DNA of 64,000 nucleotides from Pseudopyrenochaeta lycopersici (lineage: Eukaryota > Ascomycota > Dothideomycetes > Pleosporales > Pseudopyrenochaetaceae): contig NHZP01000027.1 in the NCBI GenBank assembly GCA_003313425.1, positions 62,001-126,000 of the forward strand. Direction: 5' to 3'. Positions 1-7,795 of this stretch are shown in pieces. Both the position numbers and the translations under genes were made by a program. The notes below the pieces were generated by a model. It worked only from the letters and a program-made list of their open reading frames with translations. It was not told where the DNA came from and ran no database searches. Each line of letters starts with the position of its first letter. Within the stretch, counting starts at the first letter, position 1.

Positions 1-8
1 AAAAGAAT

Positions 9-690
9 ATGATCGCGATCGGACAACGCTGTCAAAGAGGCACAGGGGTGCACAGCAATCGCGTGAGCAGTGTATCGACACCACGCAAGAAAGGGAGCTT
101 GTACAGTATGTCCATAAGCTTTGCTCACGAGGGCTGCTTCCTTCTAAGCCTATGTTCCAAAATTTTTGCAGCCCAGATAGCTCAGAAACCTGGAGGCAAA
201 AATTGGGCTGATCGCTTCGTCAAACGTCACGATATGGAGCTCATCTTACATTGGGCATCCGGCCTCGATCGCAACCGCTTCAAAGCTGACTCCGCCTTTA
301 AGTACACACTCTACTTTAAGCTTCTTAGGCATAAAATCGAACAATATAAGATCGGCGCGCGTCATATGTATAATATAGATGAAAAGGGCTTCCTTATGGG
401 ACTACTATCCAAGGTTAAGCGCGTCTTCTCAAGGACGGCGTACGAGGCAGGAAAACTAAGGCACACACTTCAGGATGGTAATCGTGAGTGGATTACTACT
501 ATAGCTTGCATCTGTGCCGATGGTACTGCCCTCACGCCAGCTCTTATCCTACCAAGCTCAATCAAGCCAGATCCAAGATACGTGGTTACAGGGCTTTGAG
601 CCTCAGCATCACAAGGCCTTCTCTGCCAACTCACCATATGGATTATGAGAACTGGCGACATGAATTTGTAGATAGTACAACAACTTAAAA
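9..690 (+). pseudogene. pogo/Fot1-type DDE transposase fragment
   Basis: The open frame at 9-599 contains the first catalytic segment of a pogo/Fot1 transposase (MYNIDEKGF), followed by the DGNREW-ITTIACICADG-PALILPSS block that sits between the first and second acidic residues in this family. The frame stops at 599. Similarity continues weakly in another frame to about 690, so the C-terminal part is shifted or lost. The N-terminal HTH/CENP-B DNA-binding part is also absent or beyond the window edge. No terminal inverted repeats were found. This is a dead remnant. The family call is good; the boundaries are approximate. Confidence 0.75.
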
Positions 691-1609
691 GACATCGTTC
701 ATCCTACATGAATATCAAATCAACATATTGCATATGATTCTGACAGGTCTCGTATAAAAAAAGATGTCTTGTTTTTTTGATGAGAAGGTCCTTTTGCTTC
801 AGTACATATCCTATCAAACTCTGATGCATGTCGAGCATCATTTCTTTAGTGAATAGGAAATGTGGCTCGAGTTTCCATGCCATAGGCTCGGAAACCCGGG
901 ACCCAATGCTGAACGACTCTGAAGCCATTGGCAAGCAATTGGCGAACTGCTAAAGCTGCGGATCTTCAATCTTTCGCCTCAGCTGGTTTCAATTTAGGTC
1001 TCTCGTCTAATTAATTAAATTTGCCACTACCCGCCCTTCTTGAATGTTTCGCCCGTCCTCTACCACAGTCTACAGTTCTTCGATCGCTTGCTGTTTTGTT
1101 CAATATCCGACACATACGAATGCAAAATTTGTATCATCGCCTTCTTTACCAAAGTAGTAGTTATAAGGATCACATGAACCACTTCGGTCACCGACTGGAA
1201 TGCACACAGTAAGACTTTACTTTGGACCTAGTTTATATTAATTTGAAAGTCTGGAACGCTGGCAAAAGGATTGGTATCTGGGGAGCCGGACAGGTCTCTA
1301 TGGGGTATCAGTTATGTACAAGCTAAAATGGCAAAGCATTTTAATGATGGAATGAAAGCTAGCTTGGGCGTAGGACTTAAACGGAATGAAAAAGGGGCAC
1401 GGTGTACGGCGCATGTTCAGCTTGCAACTAGGCCCGACAGTTCACAGATAGTCTCTACCACCGGGACCCTACTCCGGCCAGTCTTGAAAGATAATCATAC
1501 CGGTGAGGAGATTGGGATGTAATCTGCGCTCCTCCTTTGGCTGGCCCAAGTATGGTTCTGGTTGGCTCCACATGACAGGAAACGAATAATAGGACATGAA
1601 TAATGAACG
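691..1609. other. No gene seen
   Basis: Only short unsupported open frames occur here on either strand. None shows a recognisable motif. The stretch separates the pogo fragment from the CYTH pseudogene and may be decayed transposon sequence. Confidence 0.5.
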
Positions 1610-2236
1610 TTAAGTAGCCTTTTGCTTGAAATACGCCGTCAGTTTCCGTTTTGGCATCCCGGGGCAAAAAGCGCATGAGTATCGTCCCATAAGCTTGGCA
1701 ATCTTATCGTCCATCTCTTGCATTGTCCTTTGCTTCTGTTCTTCAATGGGTAAATTTTTTTGTAGTAGTAAAATCTCTCTGTTGCTGTAATTCAACCCCG
1801 CCAATGATATGACCGAAGTCCATGGTATCCAGCACAATTCTAAACTTGTAGTCTGCTATCCAGGTTTTCCGTGTGGTGGAAAGTGTCGCAATGCGCTTGA
1901 GTCCAAATAGGTCTTGTTCCGTAGATTCAATGCCTGTGACGTCCTTTACGCATCTTAAAATTTCGTAAGGATTAGAAAGCTCCCCAAATCTCGAGTTGTT
2001 GAAGTTGCCACCCCTTTTGACCTTTGCTTCCCAGTCTCCATTTCGTTGCCGCACCCAGACGCCTGCAGAAGAGAGAAGGCCTGGTCGATCGTATTACACG
2101 TCATGTATGGTCCGCTGGCCCAGTGATCGAATGCTCTGGAAGGGAGGGTGTGCGCTGTTTGTGGTCAGTTCCCGCACCGCAAGCGAGCGGAATTTTCGCT
2201 CCACTTCCAGGATGCAGAATGTGGTCGGTAAGGATC
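1610..2236 (-). pseudogene. Broken copy of the CYTH/triphosphate tunnel gene
   Basis: Read on the minus strand, this segment parallels the intact CYTH gene at 3450-4088 along most of its length. The LEVERKF triphosphate-binding motif, GVWVRQRNG, WEAK, the FGLKRIATLSTTR block, MDFGHI, QKQRTMQEMDD and the terminal KLTAYF are all recognisable. It is broken: a TAA stop falls near 2081 where the intact copy reads Tyr in the NDVYFD segment. The reading frame also shifts near 1750-1765, at a run of seven A on the minus strand, so the C-terminal helix is in another frame. It is a tandem duplicate in the same orientation as the working copy, about 1.2 kb away. Likely non-functional. Confidence 0.8.
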
Positions 2237-3449
2237 GAGGCACCATGGAAGATCCTATTAATAATGTGTCATTATTGTAAGCTTATATATAATGACATGC
2301 GGACTTACCTGAGCGAATTCGTGATACACAAACTTTGACGAGTAGGTTGCTTGCCGCTCCTTCTGGGAGATGGAGGACAAGGCTGACCAAGTGTGCCCTG
2401 TACGTTATGTAGTTAACTAGGATTGGCTTAGTGATTCGATGAAATATTACTGTTATTCAGTGGATAATGTATAGTGCGATACCGACTAGATCATATATCT
2501 CAATACATTCGACTCTCCAATAGCCTTCATGAACGCCTAGCCCCGCATACTTCTGTCAGATTGTCAGATACAAGGTGCGTGCCCGAAAAGAGTACGCTGT
2601 TAGATCTGCAGCACAGCAGCGAGGGTACGCGATACTGTATTGTAGTGCAATGCTCGGGTATAACCACTTGTGGCACACACACACTCCATAAAAGGAGAAA
2701 ATTGGCAACAAAATCAATTTTGAATCCATGCTTCTGACCGAAGAGATCCATTAAATTCTAACAACATTATAAGTCTAGAATAAAGAATTAGAATTCTAAT
2801 TATATTTTGCCTTTAAACTAGAGTAATGTCTAGTCAATGATAATATATTCTGTACGTGGTTGTAGAGCCTCATTTAGGTTGCATTGGTTTTTGCATGCGA
2901 GCCGTGGGGGCGTGCGAGTGGTGGTGGAACATGTTATGAGAGCGCGATAGTGCCAGTCGATAATCAACCCTCGCGGCTGTAGCTTGCCGTGGTCAAACAT
3001 GACGGAAATGCCTAATGTTTCTCTTGACTAGCCCATTGCAAAAGGCATCAGAGGCAGAAAATGCGATCACAGCTTGGTAGATCTGAGATCGGCCGCTGCG
3101 ATGGGGGAGCTTTGACCAAAAGAGATGTGTAGGGTTAGTCAGGGGTATATAGGGCTAGGATGGGAAGCACAGGCTATCAAAATCTGGAACCCAGGGGACG
3201 AGGAGAGAGATAGTAATAGTAGTAGTATGCACACAATGTACACTAGCCTAATGCGGGGCGTTGCGAAACTCGAAGTTCGCAAGTCGCCCTGAACAGCATA
3301 GCGTGATAGCTATGACTCATCGTATGGTGAAACGCTCCAATGTTCGATCACATCTCTGTATCAAATCTAAGGATGAGACTATGACTGACTGTTCACGGAA
3401 GGAAACCATTGCATGGATTAATTGAAATGACAGGGCTCGCGTCCGATAT
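2237..3449. other. Intergenic, one LTR-like repeat copy
   Basis: Apart from the dispersed repeat at 2562-2710, no gene, RNA or clear transposon end was recognised here. Small open frames overlap the repeat and are not supported. Confidence 0.5.
2562..2710 (+). repeat. LTR-like dispersed repeat, copy A
   Basis: Starts TGTCAGATAC and runs through a segment (gagggtacgcgatact ... ctcgggt ... taaccactt) to CCATAAAAGGAGAAAA. Copies occur at 36427-36528 (same strand, lacking an internal block of about 45 bases) and at 16284-16399 (opposite strand, inside a Tc1-like element). The TG start and the TATA-like CATAAAAGG suggest a solo LTR or LTR fragment. No target duplication was found. Confidence 0.6.
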
Positions 3450-4088
3450 TCATGCCTCTCTCTCCTTGCGTTCGAAGTACGCTGTCAGCTTTCCTTTTGG
3501 TACTCCTGAAGCGAACGCCCACCGATATCGTTCCATGAATCTGACGATCTGGTCGTCCATTTCCTGCATGATCCTTTGCTTCTGGTCATCGTTTGATAAG
3601 TCCCCTGTGTCCGTAATATCTGCTGGTGACTGCAATTCGATCTCGCCGACGATATGACCAAAATCCATAGCATCCAAAACAATTTTAAACTTATCGTCTG
3701 CCACCCATGCCCTTCTCGTGGTAGACATAGTTGCTATGCGCTCGAGTCCGAAAGAATCGCGTTCATCGCGTTCAACTCCCGTGATGGCCCTGACACATCT
3801 ACCAATCTCGTAAGGATCCGACAGCTCCTCAAACCTCGAGTTTTGAAAGTCGCCACCCTTCCTCACTTTTGCTTCCCAGCGCCCATTGCGCTGCCTGACC
3901 CATACACCTGCGCTAGTGAGGAGCTTCGATTGATCGAAGTATACGTCGTTGATGATTTGCCGGCCCAGCGGTTTGATGTTTCGGAATCGTGGGTTCCCAA
4001 TGTTCGAGGTCAAATCCGGGACTGTGAGTGCACAGAACTTGCGCTCCACCTCTAGAAAAGGCCCTCTAGCTTGGATCTTCCGAAGCAT
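3450..4088 (-). CDS. CYTH-domain (triphosphate tunnel) phosphatase-like protein
   Basis: A single-exon 212-residue protein, the usual size for the CYTH/thiamine-triphosphatase family. The hallmark ExExK motif is present at residues 13-17 (EVERK). It is followed by strands rich in alternating charged residues typical of the tunnel: GVWVRQRNG, WEAKVRKGG, FGLERIATMSTTRR, FKIVLDAMDFG, EIELQ and a final AYFERK. The family hydrolyses tripolyphosphate or nucleoside/thiamine triphosphates with Mg or Mn; some members are adenylyl cyclases. The substrate here cannot be read from sequence. The gene lies about 280 bp from the nucleotide kinase and close to viperin, so a role acting on a viperin-made or related triphosphate is a reasonable inference. 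A broken duplicate lies beside it at 1610-2236. Confidence 0.85.
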   Translation of the reverse strand: MLRKIQARGPFLEVERKFCALTVPDLTSNIGNPRFRNIKPLGRQIINDVYFDQSKLLTSAGVWVRQRNGRWEAKVRKGGDFQNSRFEELSDPYEIGRCVRAITGVERDERDSFGLERIATMSTTRRAWVADDKFKIVLDAMDFGHIVGEIELQSPADITDTGDLSNDDQKQRIMQEMDDQIVRFMERYRWAFASGVPKGKLTAYFERKEREA

Positions 4089-4365
4089 GTTGGATAGGCA
4101 GTCTCAGAGGACAATATAAGACCGGTAAGTGTTCATCTAATAGAATAAAGTATAAAGTGGTGATATTCAGCTGCACACTGGTCATCTCGGTTGCCGAAAT
4201 TGAGCTAAAACCTCATCGGCTGCACGGTTATGCTAATTGGGAATAGCGTCGCGTGATCATGGATTGACTAGCAAGCCTCAGCGAAAACATTCGCATCCAC
4301 CCTACGGCACATGTTCTAAGCTAGTCTTGCCAATGACTGCGAAATTTGGGAAGTTCTCAGACTGT

Positions 4366-5056
4366 CTACCAATTTTTGATAGGAAACCTCAGTTTCTCCA
4401 CCTGTATTGATCTAACCACTTCTCAGAAGCGCAACACACGCTCCGCAGGGAACCTACCTCGAGCAATATTCCCCTCCTCTGATACGCTTCAACTATCACA
4501 GGATTCAGTTTGGTGAACTCCTGATATCTTTTTTGGAATGTTTTCCTGTCGTCCGTCTCTCTACCTAGTAGGTTTCTGGTGAGGAAGCGTTCTTTGGCGA
4601 TTTCTTCTGAGCAATGAAAAAAAAGAACTAGTGCTGGAGGGCCGATCTGCAAATCATTGGCAATCAAGCAAACAATGAGCCACATGTGAATACTCACTTG
4701 TTCTTCCATGGCTGCAGCCTGATCTAGCCGTCTTGGGAAGCCATCGACTAATACCTTCCGACAGCCATGTCGCGTCTTCTCATTGATGCGATCCTTGAGG
4801 AGACGTTTCAGAACCTCTACGGGAATGAGATCTCCACTGCGCACATGGTTGACAATATCTGCATCAGCCGCTGAAGACGAGGCAAGGTCTCTCAGCATGT
4901 CACCAATTGATAGGTGATGAAAGTCATGTTCTTCCGAAAGCCTTTGACACAGCGTTCCCTTTCCAGATCCCGGAGCTCCTGTAAGACTTAGACATGCACT
5001 ACTAATTTCGAAAACTTACCAATGACGAAGACGATAGTTATTGAGATGGCATCCAT
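4366..5056 (-). CDS. Nucleoside monophosphate kinase, UMP/CMP or adenylate kinase family
   Basis: The first exon (start ATG complement at 5056) encodes MDAISITIVFVIG and is joined over a 42-45 base intron to APGSGKGTLCQRLSEEHDF, giving the GAPGSGKGT P-loop of the adenylate/UMP-CMP kinase superfamily. The NMP-binding segment has SIGDMLRDL. The VLVDGFPRRLDQA motif follows, then after a second intron (about 4647-4697) PPALVLFFHCSEE with the LID segment RNLLGRETDD and FQKRYQEF. The C-terminus either runs straight to a stop at 4389 or, more attractively, splices a further intron to end in EKLRFPIKNW with the stop at 4366. The enzyme would phosphorylate UMP, CMP or AMP. It is divergent from viperin across 206 bp, suggesting shared regulation and pyrimidine nucleotide supply. 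The exact substrate is uncertain. Confidence 0.85.
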
Positions 5057-5262
5057 GATGGTGTTGAAGTAAAATATGAGGGGTAGAACAGAATGATGGA
5101 TTCGGCAAGGGTTTCTACTTGTACGATGTGTGAGAGCGGGGTCGGTGTAACGTCATCAGTCGGTGACGTTGATTTATAGATCAGGCCCTAAAGGTCCTCG
5201 AAGCGAATCTACTTCAGTGGCACTTTTTCTCAGCTTCGTTGTTCCGAAAGCTACGCTTCGCA
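5057..5262. promoter_or_regulatory. Divergent promoter between nucleotide kinase and viperin
   Basis: Only 206 bp separate the kinase start codon (5056, minus) from the viperin start codon (5263, plus), so both promoters must lie in or overlap this interval. No single recognised operator motif was identified. The arrangement implies, but does not prove, co-regulation. Confidence 0.6.
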
Positions 5263-6225
5263 ATGGCTACAGCTCTCATATACACGGCGGTATTAGTTCT
5301 CGCCACAGTAATCACATATAACCTGTACCGCCTTTACCACAAAAAATGCCCCGTGGCGGTCAACTACCACTTTACGCGTCGTTGTAACAAGACCTGTGGC
5401 TTTTGCTTCCACACAGCCACGACCTCGTTCATGGAGAGTCCAGATCGAGCCAAGAAAGGGCTTTCACTGCTCAAAAGAGCCGGCATGCGGAAAATAAACT
5501 TTGCCGGTGGAGAGCCTTTCCTGTACGAAAAATTCCTTGCCAATATGATTGGATTCTGCAAGGACGAGTTACAGCTTGAATCAGTCTCTATCGTCACAAA
5601 CGGCAGTCTTGTGAGGGAAAGCTTTCTCAGGAAGCATGGCTCCAAGATCGACATTTTAGCTGTCTCTTGCGATTCATTTGATGAGTCGACCAATATCCAG
5701 ATCGGCCGCGGATCCGGAAATCAAGTGACGCAGTTGTATAGGATCAGTTCATGGTGTAGGCAGTATGGTATCAAGTTTAAGATCAATACCGTGGTTTGCC
5801 AGCTCAATTATACAGAAGACATGAACAAACATATCGAAGATCTTCGACCTTTTCGCTGGAAGTGTTTCCAGGTGTTGATCGTTGTAGGCGAGAACGACTC
5901 AGAGAACACACTCCGGGACGGCCGCAAGTTCGCGATCACTGACGAGCAATACGAGAGCTTCTGCAGACGACACAATCGACAGCGATCTCTAGTTCAAGAG
6001 CCAAACCGACTCATGGCAAAGTCGTACCTGATTCTCGATGAGTATCTGAGGTTCCTGGACCGCGATGGACGTCAGCCATCAGGCTCAATCCTGCAAGTCG
6101 GAGTAGAGAAAGCGCTTGCCAGTGTGTACTGGGATGAGAGAGCTTTCAAGGATCGTGGGGGAGTATACGACTGGTCCAGGGATCGCCGGTCATGTACCGG
6201 GAGTAAAGAAGGTCTAGATTGGTAA
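5263..6225 (+). CDS. RSAD2: Viperin-like radical SAM enzyme (ddhCTP synthase family)
   Basis: A single-exon 320-residue protein starting at the ATG at 5263; the open frame extends 8 codons upstream only from a TTG. Residues 3-22 form a hydrophobic N-terminal membrane/ER-type segment. The radical SAM cluster motif CNKTCGFC gives Cys41, Cys45 and Cys48 (CxxxCxxC), followed by FHTATTSF. INFAGGEPF (GGEP at 82-85), SIVTNGSL, LAVSCDSFDE, IGRGSGN, KINTVV, FRWKCFQ, GEND and YLILDEYLRFLD are all characteristic of viperin rather than generic radical SAM enzymes. The last residue is Trp (GLDW), the position animal viperin uses to recruit the cytosolic Fe-S assembly machinery. Known viperins convert CTP (or other NTPs in prokaryotes) to the 3'-deoxy-3',4'-didehydro chain terminator. 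The gene appears intact. Divergent from a nucleotide kinase and followed by a P-loop NTPase. The symbol is that of the animal orthologue. Confidence 0.95.
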   Translation: MATALIYTAVLVLATVITYNLYRLYHKKCPVAVNYHFTRRCNKTCGFCFHTATTSFMESPDRAKKGLSLLKRAGMRKINFAGGEPFLYEKFLANMIGFCKDELQLESVSIVTNGSLVRESFLRKHGSKIDILAVSCDSFDESTNIQIGRGSGNQVTQLYRISSWCRQYGIKFKINTVVCQLNYTEDMNKHIEDLRPFRWKCFQVLIVVGENDSENTLRDGRKFAITDEQYESFCRRHNRQRSLVQEPNRLMAKSYLILDEYLRFLDRDGRQPSGSILQVGVEKALASVYWDERAFKDRGGVYDWSRDRRSCTGSKEGLDW

Positions 6226-6824
6226 CTTCTATATATTATCAGAATGCATATACTCGTAGATAGCACCGGGCTATGGTGTACTTTCTGAGCTAGCACAATC
6301 TGTCTCCCTTGAATTTCGAGCGAAATTGCAGCCACAAGCTCCTGGGGTTGAAAGCAGTCATCTGCTTGGACTGGGCTGGACTGGATTTTAAGATCAGTCC
6401 AATCCAGTCCAGTCCAAGCAGATCACTGGTTGAAAGGACAGCTTTTGCAGTTACTTCGTTCCAAGATTCACAAGAATTCAAAATTGGCATACAATGGCAA
6501 CGTGAATCAGAAACTATTTACAATGTCTTCAATGCATATGGTAGTGAGAACTCAGTTGCATATACAATTGCAGACATTCCCATTCTTCGCGTCAACCCAT
6601 GGGATTCTCGTGTTGTTGACTTGGGCAACTCGAACCTGTGCAGGGTCATCAGCCGCGACATGGGCCAATCATAGACAAGAGGAGGTTGCATTGATATGCT
6701 TGATGCACAAATCAAGAAGACCATGATGACATACCTCCGCATCTGCGGCCATGGAAAAGGGTCAGAGACGTGCGAAGTATAGAAAGACCCTCATCTCAGA
6801 CGATACACGTACACTTCGACCTAC
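6226..6824. other. Viperin 3' region with a hairpin, no gene seen
   Basis: About 600 bp between viperin and the NTPase. The only clear structure is the inverted repeat at 6360-6423. Short open frames here have no recognisable motifs. Confidence 0.5.
6360..6423. repeat. Near-perfect 26-bp inverted repeat (hairpin)
   Basis: Left arm 6360-6385 begins atctgcttggactgggct. Right arm 6398-6423 is its reverse complement with two mismatches, with a 12-base loop between. It lies about 135 bases after the viperin stop codon and could fold in the viperin 3' UTR as a termination or processing hairpin. Confidence 0.8.
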
Positions 6825-7502
6825 ATGCTCCGTCATCCGGATGATATGGCCACTATAGAATACCCTCTCGGCAAAAACCAGTGTCGCCGACCCCCAAACC
6901 TCTACTTGATTGGACCGCAATGCACGGGAAAGACTACTCTATTGAACGCCCTGAAAGCACATTACTCGGTTGATGTAAATCGTGCGCTGGGAGACGATCA
7001 CATCGAGCAGCCGACGATTGTCGAGGAAATTGTAAGGGTCGTCATGCACGAGGGAGATTTTTGCGCGAGAGACTTGCGGAACAGCACCCGGGGGCTTCAG
7101 CTACAGATGCGAATTCTGTTGGGGCAAAACGATGCTGAAGAGAAAATAGAGGCCCAGTGGTACATTTCAGATCGATCCGGGCTTGATGCGCTGGTATACG
7201 CGAAGGCATATGTTGGGATTGATGCGGTGAGCATTCTAGAAAGCACAAGAGAATGGGCGAAGTCAAGGTCGAGGATGCAAGATGCAGTGGTGATCTTCTG
7301 TGAAGCTGGAAACACGGACTGGCTCAGTGCCGACGCAGTGAGGTTAGAGTACAATGATGTCGCGGAATGGGAGGGCTTGAACGAAGCTTTTCATGCTATG
7401 CTTCGACAGTATGACATCAAATACACGGTCTTACCGAGGCATGTGAGAGATTTGCAGGAACGTGTGGCACTTATCAGCAATATCCTAGGTACAAATAAGT
7501 AG
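6825..7502 (+). CDS. Small P-loop NTPase, AAA_28/NadR-kinase-like
   Basis: A 225-residue single-exon protein. Residues 30-37 are a Walker A loop (GPQCTGKT) preceded by NLYLI. The segment WYISDRSGLDALVYAKAY resembles the Walker B/substrate region of NadR-type ribosylnicotinamide kinases and the AAA_28 family, where Asp-Arg-Ser-x-xDP follows the hydrophobic strand. A central TRGLQLQMRIL helix and a C-terminal VLPRHVRDLQERV helix complete a compact kinase-like fold. Most likely it binds or phosphorylates a nucleoside or nucleotide; the substrate is unknown. It is on the same strand as viperin, 600 bp downstream, and convergent with the Dicer gene. Together with the CYTH protein and the NMP kinase it makes four nucleotide-handling genes around viperin. 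Confidence 0.75.
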   Translation: MLRHPDDMATIEYPLGKNQCRRPPNLYLIGPQCTGKTTLLNALKAHYSVDVNRALGDDHIEQPTIVEEIVRVVMHEGDFCARDLRNSTRGLQLQMRILLGQNDAEEKIEAQWYISDRSGLDALVYAKAYVGIDAVSILESTREWAKSRSRMQDAVVIFCEAGNTDWLSADAVRLEYNDVAEWEGLNEAFHAMLRQYDIKYTVLPRHVRDLQERVALISNILGTNK

Positions 7503-7795
7503 GGCATATCACATCGAGGTCTCTGAGCTGAATTCTTTTATGCGTATGCTGGAAGAGTTAAATTTCGGAAATGCTCAATGCTATGCCTCACTCGACTTGA
7601 AGGAGGTGTGTTCAGAAAATCAGCACAGATGCCATTACTGAATAGCAATCCAGGTTGAATTGGTACGGGCAAGGTTTATAGTAGGTATGATGTTCACAAC
7701 TGCGATAAAAACCATATCTAATTAGAAATCGTGAAGATATGGCGCATTTATATTAAGTCCCTTGTGACGACCGAGGCGCAGCCGATCGACAGACA

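Noticed and set aside
5263..6225. Recent bacterial transfer of viperin
   Set aside because: The N-terminal membrane helix, C-terminal Trp and block structure resemble eukaryotic viperins, and surrounding genes have fungal introns.
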